Shown piece after piece: positions 13,256 to 25,801 of a DNA stretch of 64,000 nt. The position numbers were made by a program, and so were the translations under genes. The notes under the pieces are model-generated. The model did not search any database. It had not been told where the DNA came from and worked only from the letters and a program-made list of their open reading frames with translations. Each line of letters begins with the position of its first letter. Positions within the stretch are counted from its first letter, which is position 1. The DNA is from Brachionus rotundiformis (taxonomy: Eukaryota; Rotifera; Eurotatoria; Ploima; Brachionidae). The DNA is taken from NCBI GenBank assembly GCA_016802295.1, contig JAESIW010000137.1, positions 3,255,961-3,319,960 on the forward strand, in the 5' to 3' direction.

Positions 13256-15679
13256 GCAGGACTGCTAGTTTAGTGTCTCGAAGTTTTTTCCTCTCTAAAA
13301 TAGAAAACCCTTTACTCTTATAAAAAAAAAAAGTATAAAACTTTATAAAATCCGATTTTTGTAGCCGTTTATTATTTTTTTTTTAATTTTTTGAATTTTA
13401 AAAATGAAAATTTATTTTATTCAAGGTTTCTAAAGTCCGTGAGAGTTTACTCTTGGGCATCGGTCGGTCCGTGGCCAATGGCTATCAGTGGCAATTTACA
13501 AAAAAAGAGAATTAGAATTTTTTTTTTATTTAAAATTTTTATAATTAAATAAAAAAAAAAGAAGAAAAAAATTTAAAAAAGATAAAAAAAATCAAAAAAA
13601 AAAAATAAAAAAAAATAAAATTTAGTCTTTCGAGACTACAGCTAAGATACAGAGACAAAATTGCAAAAACAAAAAAAATAAAAAATAAATTTAATTGGAA
13701 AAGATGCCATGCCAGAAGCCATCGACCCACCGAGCTCAGCCAGCTCTTTTGCTTTGAAATTCTAATTAACTATCTTTATTTGACCGAATTCGAGAACATC
13801 TTATTATTGAGTCAGTTTGGCCGCTATCGAGTGCATAAGAACAGCTATTTGTTTTGGTTCGTTGATATATGTGTGAGCTTTTCACGGACCAAATAAGAAA
13901 AAAATTCAAATAATTTTTAAAATTTAACATGATTTATTTTTATCATTCTGTTTTAAATGAAAAGAAAGCCTAATTGAATGGCAAAATTAAAAATTGCGGT
14001 GCAAAAAAGCGGAAATTTGGCCGTCTACTGTCGTCAAGCTCATTTTGGACAGTTAACACACAGTTTTTAAGAGTTTAAGGTTTTTTATCCAGCACCCGGA
14101 AATTTAAAAAGTCTTTTCGTAAAATTTTATTGTATTATCCATTTTTGTAAATATCGTTTTTTTTTTAATTTTCATTTCATTTTGAACACTTTTTTAATTA
14201 TTTTTCTACTTTTTAAGCTTAATTAAAAGCAGGCAAAATGTTTCAAAACTTAGGAATTATTTTTTTAAAAATTTTCTTCTTATTAAGTTATTTAAGACAA
14301 AAAAAAAACTATCTGTAAACGGAAATTCAATGAACAATTTAATTTTTGAAACTGATAAAATACTAAAAATAAACATGTTTTTTTTTTTTTTCTCGAATTT
14401 TGGAGCTTAATTATTTTCCACTATTATCTCAGCATATTTTCTCGAAATCATATGTTCATGTCATTTGTTGAAGTATCTTGTAAAACTATCAAATTGTCAA
14501 ATAGAATGATCTTAAAGCAATCAATTTTCAGGTATACTAAATGGCAAATCACTGGACGTCTAAAGTTTAAAAGGAGATTTATACGCTATTTTACCTAATA
14601 GTCCATTAGTGTCAATGAAATTTCAAAAATGTTGGTTTATTACATAAATTGAATATTATTTGTTTTCAACGATTATATTTCTGTTTAAAATTTATATTAT
14701 AAAAACAAAAAAAATATTAAAAATCAATAAAAGGCTTAAAAAACTAAACATTTTTTTTAAGATCAAAACTAGAATAATTAGGTTCATTTCCTTATTTCGT
14801 TTAACTAATTTAGTTATTTTTAAGAAATTTAAATAATCTATTTAAACATACATTTATATTTAAAATCAATGATAAATTTTGTAAATTTTTATAAATAAAT
14901 TATCTCCAAACCACATTTTTTGGTTCATCAGTGTTTTTTGTTATTTTTAATCCTAAATTTCTAGAATATTTAGGCTAAAAAGAAGGACTCAGACCCAATC
15001 TAAGTGGCCTGTGGTATTTACTCAAATTATTTAATAAATAAATAAATTTAGGTTATAAAATGATGATTGATACTTCCAAAATAATGACAAATATTTAGAT
15101 TTTTAAATTCCTTTAAACAAAGTATAATAATCTGTTGAAAAAAAACTAAATTCAATAAAAAACTGAATGAAATTATTATATTATTAAATTATTACATATT
15201 ATTAAAACTCAATATTCAGCTCAAAATCTTTTAGTTTATTTTTGAATCCTTAACTCTAGAAGCACCAGAGAAGTAATTTTGACTTTTATTGGAAATTTTA
15301 AAGGCCTTAAGAGATAAACATTTATTCATCTTCTTTCAACTGCTTCTTTATATTGTCTTTCATTTGATTTTATAAATATATGTTTTTTACTTACTGCCTT
15401 TATTTAGTGGTATTTTAATTACAGTTTAAAAAATTGGCCGAATTTTGCCAGCGCTTCTTGTGTTAATATTCTTGCTATTTCGATAAGTTTAAGCTTAAAT
15501 TTAAGCTTTAGATAAAATTAACTTTTAATTAGAATTTTTTGTTAATATATAGTCATAACCATAAATATTTAACTAAAAATCAAACTAAAGATGCAGTTAC
15601 TAGAAATTAAAATTTTAATCGTAAATTTAAATTTAATTTCTCCATAAAAATATTAAATAATTGTACTTCACGCACTCAC
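13256..15679. other. TENT4 3' UTR and intergenic AT-rich sequence
   Basis: Long A and T tracts fill most of this stretch. Moderately GC-richer islands at about 13430-13500, 13690-13760 and 13990-14100 may belong to a long TENT4 3' UTR. No coding frame, RNA gene or repeat that I recognise. Confidence 0.4.
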
Positions 15680-16290
15680 GGATTGACCAAAGACTCTTTA
15701 ATGTTGAACCTGAATTTCTCGTCCCATATAAAAATCCAGAAAAACAAAGCAACTCCAGTACTCGACCAATTAAGAAGAACAATCAAGTGCTGGACAAACA
15801 TAACTTTTAAGACACTTTTCGGGCATATGTGATACCACATCTTGTTTAGGAATCAACTGTCTGACTATTTCTGAAGAAGAAGGATATAAATACTCTCGAA
15901 AAAGTCAAGAGAAGAGCCACTAAACTAGTCTCTAGAATCAGAAACTGGAGTTATGAAGGTCGACTTGCAGTTGTAGGTCTCCAAGAGCACCAGCATTCCA
16001 AGAGCTTTGACTCTATTTTTCAAACTTCACAAATGTATTAATCAAGAGTTGATTTTACCTCCAAAAGTAATTGGAGTCTCAAAAGTCGATAAATTCAAAC
16101 AAAGATATGAAAAACTCAAGTCAAGTATTAAGAAGACATCAATGGAACTTCCAACAGAATTCTAATCAAAAAAAGGTGTCGAAAGTAAAAAAATATGATA
16201 TTTTTCAAGAGTGAGTTTGACCGATTTGAATAAATTACAACTGTACATTGAAAAAAATGATCGGTCATGAGAATTTAAATATTAAAATTT
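15680..16290 (+). mobile_element. Decayed LINE (CR1/Jockey-type), C-terminal part of the reverse-transcriptase ORF
   Basis: Broken frames read KNKATPVLDQLRRTIKCW followed by a short block, then DINTLEKVKRRATKLVSR and NWSYEGRLAVVGLQEHQ. These are the post-reverse-transcriptase landmarks of CR1/Jockey-type LINEs (usual forms: the ...LGxLRRTI... block, xEKVQRRATKLV, LSYEERLxxLGLxxL). Several stop codons and frameshifts interrupt them, so the copy is dead. The 5' part of the element is absent. It lies about 170 bp upstream of the FTCD start. Confidence 0.75.
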
Positions 16291-16458
16291 ATTAAACATA
16301 ATCACCATTAAGCCTAGATGGCAAGATAAAATTAGCGATAAAATTAAAATAAGATAAACTTTTTGTAAAAGAGGGCTTGGCTAGACCTAAATTTAAGACA
16401 TAAGTTTTAGAAGATTTAAATTGAATAAAAATTAAAATTTTGATTCAAATTAGTAAAA

Positions 16459-18470
16459 ATGAGCGCATTGGTTGAATGTGTTCCAAATTTTTCCGAAGGC
16501 CGCCGCAAAGAAGTAATCGATGCCATTTCAAATGCAATTTCTCAGACAAAAGGTTGTCACTTGTTGGATGTTGATCCGGGTACTTCGACCAATCGAACTG
16601 TGTACACTTTTGTCGGAGAGCCAGGCGACGTAATTAGTGGAGCTCTAGCAGCCGCAAGAGTGGCTCACAATTTGATTGACATGCAGACCCAAAAAGGAGA
16701 ACATCCTCGTATAGGTAAAAAAATTATAAAATAAAAAAAACTAGCCCTAAAGGTTTATTATAAAAGGTGCAATGGATGTTTGCCCATTTATTCCAATAAG
16801 AAATATAACGTAAGCTTATATAATAGATGGATTTTTGTTTAGAAAAAAATAAAAAAATTTCCAACTTTAAAGAATCGAGGAGTGTGTCGAGCTATCAAGA
16901 AAATTTGCCAAACTTCTAAGTGAAGAATTGGATGTACCAGTTTTTTTATATGGCGAATCCCAACCTCTAGAGTACAGAAAAGAACTACCAAATATTAGAC
17001 AAGGTGAATACGAGGCTTTAAAAGAAAGACTAAACGATCCAAAAATGAAACCAGATTTTGGCCCAGCAGAATTTAGGCCTAGATATGGTGCTACATGTGT
17101 AGGGGCACGAAATTTTTTGATTGCCTATAACATAAACATTCTTGGCACTAAAGAGCAAGCTCATCGAATAGCATTGAATGTTCGTGAGCAAGGAAGAAGT
17201 GAAACAGAAGTATTTGTCTTTATTATCATTATTTTTGTTGTTAGTGGAAGATTTAAATAAATTTTTAATTAAAAAAATTAAGCCTGGTCGATGCCAGAAA
17301 GTAAAGGCGATCGGGTGGTGGTTAGAAGAGGAGAACATGGCACAAATTTCCATGAATTTAACTGACTTTAAGACAACAAATCTTCATGATGCATTTGAAG
17401 AGTGTGACAAAGATGCCCGAGAGCTTAAATTGGCTACATGTGGTTCGCAAATTGTAGGCCTAATACCTTTGGAATCAATATTAATAGCTGCGGATTATTA
17501 CATCGAAAAAGAAAACTTAATAATTCTTGAAGAGGCTAAAAAAGTTAAATTGGTAAGAATTGGTGTTTAGAAATACTGTTTTTGCCAGATAAAAATGAAA
17601 TTACTTTACAAAGGTGATTGAGCGTCTTGGTCTAAGCTCAATAACAAAGTTTAATCCAAAAGAAAGAATTATAGAGTACATAATAAAAGAGCGTTTGTCT
17701 AATGAAGATGAAAAATATCAAAATTTATCTTTAAAAGACTTTACAGATTTGGTTGGTGCTAGATCAAGTTTGCCAGGTGGTGGCTGTGTGTCAGCTTTAG
17801 TGGGTGCTTTGGGCTCTTCGCTGTCTTGCATGTGCGCACTTTTGACTTACGGAAACAGAAAATTTGAAATGTTGGATCCTCACATTCGTCAAGTTCTACC
17901 ATCTTTTTTCAACTCGTATCATGAGCTCTTAAAACTGGTCGATCAAGATGCACTTGCTTTTAATTCATATGTTGCTGCCAGAAGACTGCCAGCCAAAAGC
18001 ACAGAAGAGCAAAAAATGTAATTTAATTGAAAGATTTATGCAGATATATTGATTATTTTGAAAAATTTTAAGTAAAAGTGAAAAAATTGAAAAGGGTATA
18101 TTCAGATGTATAGAAGTTCCGTATACAGTGATGAAAAAGTCTCACGAACTTTGGCCATACTTGAGAAAATTAGCTCCAATTTTCAACACTGAAACAACAT
18201 CTGATCTCCAAGTTGGCATTAAATGCTTGGAAACAGCTATATTCGGCGCCTATGCAAATGTTGAAATAAATCTCAAAGGAATTGATCTATCAAATCTATC
18301 AAATTCAAAAGTAATAGTTTGTTTTTTTTTTCACCAAGTAAAGTAATCAATGCTATCATTTTGTCTTTAAAATTTAGCTAGCGGAGTTGAGTGCTGACGC
18401 ACAGAGAATTTTGACAGAAAGCAAAATAGAAGCTGAGGAAATATTAAATATTATCAATGAAAGAAAGTGA
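16459..18470 (+). CDS. FTCD: Formimidoyltransferase-cyclodeaminase (bifunctional)
   Basis: Seven exons: 16459-16714, 16767-16809, 16873-17209, 17283-17552, 17614-18017, 18073-18310 and 18378-18470. They give 546 aa (vertebrate enzyme about 541). The six introns are only 52-73 bp. The N-terminal formiminotransferase domain starts ECVPNFSEGRR and keeps the catalytic His at residue 82 (KGEHPRIG). It continues with DFGPAEF, GARNFLIAYNINILGTKEQ and ENLIILEEAKK. The cyclodeaminase domain follows after KERIIEY, with LVGARSSLPGGGCVSALVGA and SDLQVGIKCLETAIFGAYANV. The enzyme moves the formimino group of formiminoglutamate (from histidine breakdown) to tetrahydrofolate and releases ammonia to form methenyl-THF. 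Both halves look intact, so both activities are expected. Flies lack this gene as far as I recall, a mild argument against a dipteran. Confidence 0.96.
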
Positions 18471-18546
18471 AAAAGATATGTTTGGTTTTTTAATTAGGTT
18501 TTAAATTAACTTGCCTTATGTTAAGCTTAATACTATTAATATTTTA

Positions 18547-18552
18547 AATAAA
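18547..18552 (+). terminator. FTCD poly(A) signal
   Basis: AATAAA lies 77 bases past the FTCD stop; a second copy is at 18562-18567. The space to the convergent RhoA stop is only 331 bp, so the two 3' UTRs may overlap. Confidence 0.45.
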
Positions 18553-18801
18553 GTTAAATTAAATAAAATCTAATAATATTCACTTTTTGTTTTTTTCCAA
18601 ATGCATTAAATACATTAAAATCAATTTTAATAAACAATAAAAATATTTTTAAAAGTTTTATTATTTTTATTTTTAATAAATCGAATGATAAATCAATGTA
18701 CAATTTGTATGTTTTTTTTTCTTTTTTAAAACAAATTTGTTTAAAAAAAACGAATTGTTTGATTTTTAAATGGATTTAAAAGAAAAAAATAAGCATTTTA
18801 T

Positions 18802-19432
18802 CTATAGCACCAAGCAAAGTGATTTTTTAGACTTTTTTGAATGCAACGCTGCTCTAGTTGCACTTTCGAACACTTGTCTTACACCCTCTTTGGTTTTAGC
18901 CGAACATTCTATGTAGGCATAAGCTCCAATTTTATCTGCCATAGCTCTTCCTTGTTCTGATCTGACCGGTTCTTGTCTCATCTTCATCAAATCCTTTTTA
19001 GTTCCTTCGTCATTTCTCAAATCGCGTTTGTTTCCAGTCAAAACAACGGGAACATTTGGACAAAAATGCTTCACTTCTGGATTCCATTTTTCGAGTATAT
19101 TCTCCAAACTATCTGGCGAGTCTATGCTGAAGCACATGAGGATCACATCAGTGTCAGGATAACTAAGTGGTCGGAGACGATCGTAATCTTCTTGACCGGC
19201 TGTGTCCCACAAAGCCAATTCAATCTTAGACATGACAGTTAGAGAAAAATAACTTTTTCAATCAAGACTTGATTACCTGTTTGCCATCAACTTCGATGTC
19301 TGCCACATAATTTTCGAATACTGTTGGCACATACACCTCAGGGAATTGGTCCTTGCTGAAAACAATAAGCAAACATGTCTTACCACATGCTCCATCACCG
19401 ACAATCACGAGTTTTTTACGTATTGTAGCCAT
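18802..19432 (-). CDS. RhoA: Rho1/RhoA small GTPase
   Basis: Two exons on the minus strand, 19432-19277 and 19224-18802, with a 52-bp intron after DGKQ; 192 aa (human RhoA 193). G1 loop GDGACGKT, switch I VPTVFENY with the effector Thr, switch II DTAGQEDYDRLRPLSYPDTD with catalytic Gln63, specificity loop GNKRDLRND, and CSAKTKEGVR are all standard. The tail is a Lys/Ser polybasic stretch ending CLVL, a CAAX box whose last Leu predicts geranylgeranylation. The protein cycles between GTP and GDP forms at the plasma membrane and drives actomyosin contractility through ROCK and Dia. The N-terminal 50 residues are nearly invariant against vertebrate RhoA as I remember it, so selection is very strong. 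Confidence 0.97.
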
Positions 19433-22400
19433 TTTTTTTACCAAATAAAATCTAAAATTATAAAAAGTATATATTATAATAACTTTATAGCCTAATTGAA
19501 AACATTTTTAATTTTTCAAAAATTATTGCAACTTAGAATGAATAAAAAGTTGCGATTTTGTTAATTTTATCTTTAAAAATAATTGACTGAATAAAAAATT
19601 GGCTTGACCAACAATTAATGCGAAATATGAAATTTAAATTAGCTCAATTAGTTTTAAATTTTTTTCAAAAAAAATTCCTCTCAGCATAGTTAAGGCATAA
19701 ATTTTGTTATTGTTGATATAATCCAGAATTTTTATCTAATCCATTAGATAATCGAAAGAAAGGGTTCTATCGTCGATTCAATACATAAATAATTCTAACC
19801 TTTTTGAAAAACAATTCAAAGCAACCCAGAACTCGTAGAACTCATGCAAAAACAATTATATAATTATTATTATGCTAAATCTTGGTTCTAAATACCTTAA
19901 AAAATGATTAATTTCAAATGATTCAAATAATTTTATCTTTCAAGCTAAAGTTAAATAAAAACTTGATAACAAAAAACAAAGAACTTAAAATTTTATTTTC
20001 ATTATTTTTTATTTGAACATTTAAAAATTAACTTCGATTTTGCCTAAATCAATTGCTGATATTTTTAATCAAAAATAATCCAGGCAAAAGCTTTCATTAA
20101 CAAAATCAGAATTCCCATTCTAAAGACTAGATAAATTAAACATGATAGATTAAATGTAAAACTTTATATTTAAAATAATAGTTGATTATATTTTAATGGT
20201 TCAAATTGCAGAAATTATCGAAAAAATCTTGAAACAATTGCACATATAATTAAAATTTTCGATCAATTAACAAAACCAATCAGACCATATTCAACTTGAA
20301 AAAAATTCAATTAATTTCACTATTAATCAGTATCTTAAATTTTACCAAGTAGCATTTAAATCGAGTTAAAATATAATCGCTGAAGACTAATTACGAAAAT
20401 CTTCAAGTTAATAAGACAAAGCGATTTATCTTAATTAGATTAGTTTTTCTTATATCTTATAATCTAGAAATATTTTATAAATTTTAAGACTTTATTTTTA
20501 ATTTAAGCTAATTGGTTGGTACTTACTTTTAAACAATAATTATTTCAATATTGATTGTCTTAGAAATTGTTATGTTAATCTCTTATATCTTGAAAATCAT
20601 TCATTATAATTATTTATAAAAAAAACTATAAATTATACTTTAGAAAATTGTCAATATGAAAAAAGTATAACAAAAAATAAGAATTTTGAAACTTGTAATG
20701 AATTTAAGTGTGAGACGATGTTTGATTTAAATAATCATAAAATAGAGTTGAGCTAGGAAAAAAGAGCTGATTATAATTGCATCAAAAATTTGGTTTATTC
20801 TAATGCGGTTTTATTTTTATAATGGCAAATAAATTTTAGCTATCTTAAATTGATAAAAATCTAATGAATTAACTTTTTTAGATTAGAGAATCATCTTGGA
20901 AAAAAAAGAAAACAATTTCTGATAAAGATTAAATTTTAAATCTATCCATGAATTATTATTTACCCAATCAATTACATATTTTAGGAAGTTTTTTTAGTAA
21001 TTAATGATCGATCTTAATTTCCTAAGAGCAATTTTAAGAGTTTTTTAGTTGCTCGAAAGAATTAAAGATCTATAAGAGTTGATTTTTATTTTCAAAAATC
21101 TCAGAATCGCTTAGAACTCCCGGCTAGGATTTTAAGCAAAAAATTATCTCTATTTACCAATAAATATTCAAATCCGGATTATAAAGATTCAGCTTCCTTA
21201 AACGAAAATAAAGAAATAAATTTTCTTTTTTAACCTTTCAGTCACATCCTTATTTTGTATTAACTGACTTAAACTAAATTATTGTGAAAAAATAAATATA
21301 ATTAAATTTATTCCATGCTTTAAATTATTTAACATTTGGTGTAATTAATTGTGTTTATAGTTGCCATATATTTAAAAAGAAAAATTCTCAAAAATGACTG
21401 GAATTTTTTACTTACTCATTTTAAAGAGAATGACTTTCTAATAATATTTATTAACCAACATTAACATTAAGAAAGAGCACTTTTAAATCCAGATTTTTCT
21501 ATTTATAAAAGAACACTAAAAATTTAGATGAATAGGTAAAGTACTAAAGTCTATAAAAATATAGTTTTGATTAATGCAATGGAAGCATTCAATTCAGCTT
21601 AATCGATTCTATGAAATATCTAGAAAAAATTTGTTCTGGGTGATTAAGAATAACACATCAAAAATAATTGAAATGCTTTCTTTCAAGATTTTATGAAAAA
21701 AAGTTTTATCATTTGCATTATAATTAATTTATTCGCAATTATCTTGCATTTTAGAATTGAAAATACTTGGATCAAAGTCTAAAAAAATTTAAAATAAAAT
21801 TCATTTAAAATAATAAAGCTAAAAATTACGAATGCCTAATTAAAGCCTAATCAAAGAACAATTCTAACTTAATTTATTCAGAGCAATTTTATTGATTTTA
21901 GAATTTTTCTAAATTAAATTTAATCCCTTTAAATTATTCAATAAATATTTATTAAATATTTAACAAAAAAAATTCATATATATGTCTATACTTTATTCTA
22001 TTAATATTAGAATCAAGAAACAAGTCTCACTTGAAAATTTAAATTTCCCTCCATGATAAATTTAATTACTTCTATTTTAGACTTTACATCTAATCTTATT
22101 TGATTGATAGATACTCAATGACAAAAATTAATCAAAAAAATTTTTTAAAAATAATTTATCAAATTCAGTAATATATATATTTCATTAAATTTAGATAAAA
22201 TTTTTCACTTATAACAAAAGTCACAATATTTTTGTGAAAAATAGACAAACCTAAGTTGAAAATAATGATGATTTTTTGCTTTGTTTTGTTTTTTCTATCG
22301 AGAGTTGATTGATTGTATTAAAAATCAATTTTTCATCACAAGTTAAATCAAATATCTTTTACTTAAGTTAAAACTTTTCTTAAATTTCAACTAAGTAATT

Positions 22401-25400
22401 TTACTCTAAAAAATAATCAATTTAATCCTATTTATGTGAAAAAAAACCGAAAGAATATCTTAAACAAATATGATAAAATATTTAATTATAAATAAAAGAC
22501 GCTGGAGATTTATTAATTTGATGAAAATATTTTCAACAAGATAGCGTGCTCAACATTTTTGATTATGGCTAATTATAATCATATATCATAAAAAAGCTTC
22601 CATTAGCGCTGAGAAAACTTATTTTAAATTAAATTCTAATTTTGAGTACAAATGTTTAATTTGCATAGTTTGAAAACGCCAAATTTACTTTTTTATATTC
22701 AAAAAAATAAAAAAAAAGACTTTTTCTCACAAAAAAAAAAAAAACAAAATATTTTTACACTTGTTTAAAAATAATTTTTTTTATTCAAACTTTATTATTC
22801 TTGATTTGAATTGGAAAATTCCTATTGTTTTCATTTCCATACTAAACTATCATATTAATTTTAATACAAATAAAAAATAAATCATGTATAAAACAAACAA
22901 CGCTTTAGGTTTTTGTTATCACTTAATAAATAAAATCGAATATTATTGTCGATTTGTTTAGAGATAGCATGATTTTTTTCTTTAAAAAAATTCCTAGCCA
23001 TTTTGCATCTTAAACTTTAGCGCTAAATTGATTTCGAAATACACAAAAAATTTGAAACTGTTTTCCCAATTTTTCATAAATAAATTATCTATGAAATAAA
23101 TATTTATATTTATACATATTTAAATATGAAATTTCTTCAAATCTAATAGCCAGGCTCATTAAGAAAAATGAGAAGACCAAGTTAACTTAAATTTTCTTTT
23201 TAAGGATCAAATTATAAATATTTTTCATATTTTATAAGATGTAAGAAATTAGCTGAAGTTTTAAGTTTTTAAGTCAGCTTAAGCTTATAACTTATCTTGT
23301 ATTAGGACCACTTTTAGATAAACATTTCAGATGTGAAAAAAATTTAGAAATCCGAATCGATGTATAGGTATTATTTCATCCAAATTATTTAACTGAAATC
23401 TAATTCTTAATCTATTATGGTTTCACATTTAATAAACCGACTTGATGCCACTTAGGCACAAATGTTAAAAACCATCAAATTCTGAATGATTCTATGAATC
23501 AAATTAAATTTTTCAAAATCAAGATCTAAATTCAAAAAATAATTTAATTATAGATAAAATAAATTGAAAATTGTAAATCAATTATTTGTTTTTATAATTT
23601 AATTGAGATAAAGTGACTTATTTTTGTTGCTAAGGAATCAAAATTTAAAAAAATTTGATTAAACAATTTTAGCTCAAACTTATTTCTCTATTAATTCTAT
23701 TAAACTTGTTTAGATAAACAAAAAATATTTAATTTTAATTTAATTTAAATAACATGACTATGAATTGTGGACTGATATACGATGAATAATTATTCTGCAG
23801 TGATATTTAAAGGATTTGTTTACCTAAGTAAACGAAGGGTTAGAAAGCTTATAACAAAAAATTAAAGAAAATAACCATACAAGATTGCTTTATATTTTTT
23901 AATCAGAGATTAATTAAAATAAAAATAATATTAATTCAATAAAATATGATAACTTGCACAAAATGCAAATTTCTTGAATAACAAATTAACTTAGTGCCAC
24001 GAAAAAGTTACAATTAAAATCTTATACTATCGGAATAAAAAACCGAAATTTCTATGAAATATTTTATTTTATGAAGAGACTCAAAATTCGAAAATAATAA
24101 TATTTTTTCAATCTATTAAATTTGTAAAGGTATTCGTTTTAGTAGTTTTTTTTAAGTAGTCCTATGATATTTTATTTGCATTAAAATGATTATTGTCTGT
24201 CATTTTCATCAAATGAAGCAGTAATGAAGCAGATCATTTATTTTTTTAATTTAATTTAAAAACATGCAGAATTAAAATGCTTTTTTGCCAAACTGAATAG
24301 CTGTGATAAAATAGAAACCAGATGTTGGTGGAAAGCTATTTATAAAAATTAAAATACCAATCTTTTCCATTTGGCTAATGGTTAAAAGGCTTGGCTGACA
24401 TTTATGATTAATTTTAGATTTTCAAAGTCAAGTAAAGAACAAATAATCAAACCGATAGGCAATTAATCAAAATAATCTTATATGATTAAATTAATTAAAT
24501 TTATTTTTACCAAAAAAAAAGATAAAACAAATAAAAATAGTTTTTATTTTTTTGTTCGGATCTATAAGCGCTGATTTTCAATAAATATTTGCCAAAGAAA
24601 AATCAATTTTTTATATAAAAAGCTTTATTGGCTTTGTTTGAAGGCGTCAGTGTTGGTGGAAGTTGTTCATAATTATTGAATTAAAAACACGAGCCAGCGA
24701 ACACCCTTTCGGATGATAGCACAGCTGTCAAGCTCAGCATTATCTTTATTTTGGTTTTTTGGTTTAGGAATTTTATATTAGAGCAATCATAATTTAATCA
24801 ATAAGACTAGAATAAAAATTATAATTGGAAGAGTGAGAGGTAGCTAAAATATGGAGTATGCGGAAGAATTTTAAATTATTTCATTTAATTTTGTGTACAT
24901 AGATCAAACAAAGGGAGATTTAAATAGAATTCATAATTTTGCATGAAGCTGATTTGAAGCAAAAACATTAAAATTTTCTTGTTTGTTCGTCTAGATAAAA
25001 AATATATCTGGCAAGACCTTAACTACCAAATTATTATTATCAGTTGTTTATTATGCTTGCTTCTGATTATTCGTCAATGCTTTTCTTTGCCGAATTAGTT
25101 TCTTTTGCCTGGCTTAGATAAAAAATTCAAAAATTATTATTAAAATTTTCAAAGCCTGCCAATTCTAGCAATTCTCTTAAGCTAAATTTCCATTGATCGA
25201 TAATTATTATGATTATGTTTAGTAGAATTTTTTTATTATTATTGCTTTCGATTCTTCCACTGCCAGTGTTGTTGCCGTTACTGCTCGATAATTGTAAAAA
25301 TGAATAAAATAATTATGAATAAACACTAAGTATAATGATTTGAAAGAAACGAAATTGAAAAAATTAGTTATAGAAAAAGATCGAAGAAAAGAATCAGAAC

Positions 25401-25801
25401 TTTAAATTTTTAATAAAAACCTAAGCATATAGATTAAGTTAATAGTTTAATAAAATTTAATAATAAACTTTTTTCCTATCTTATTTTATAGTTTTTTTTC
25501 GCACTTTAGCAAATTCGTTTGTGTGAGGACCATTTTTAAAATTGATTTTTTTTCTTAGATTTGAGACAAGGCGCACAGATTGCCAAAAATGATGGAACAA
25601 TTTTAAAAAAAATAAAACTCAAAATTTAATTTAGTGTTGCGTTTATGTAAAATTTGATCGACAATTACAAAAAAATTAAACAAAAAATTAAAAATTTTTA
25701 TTTTTCAATTTTTAAATTAACAAGTATTTAAATTTGTCACGATCAAATCATTCAAAATTCTATCGATAAAAGTAAAAAAAATTAAGTTCAGCATAAAAAT
25801 A
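19433..25801. other. 6.4-kb AT-rich gene desert upstream of RhoA (-) and Go alpha (+)
   Basis: No open frame with coding composition was found on either strand. The sequence is a rather uniform mix of short A and T tracts. Two GC-richer patches, about 24640-24740 and 25230-25290, could be non-coding first exons or promoter elements of the Go alpha gene. I see no hallmark of a mobile element. Both flanking genes are signalling genes read away from this block, so regulatory sequence is expected somewhere in it. Confidence 0.5.
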
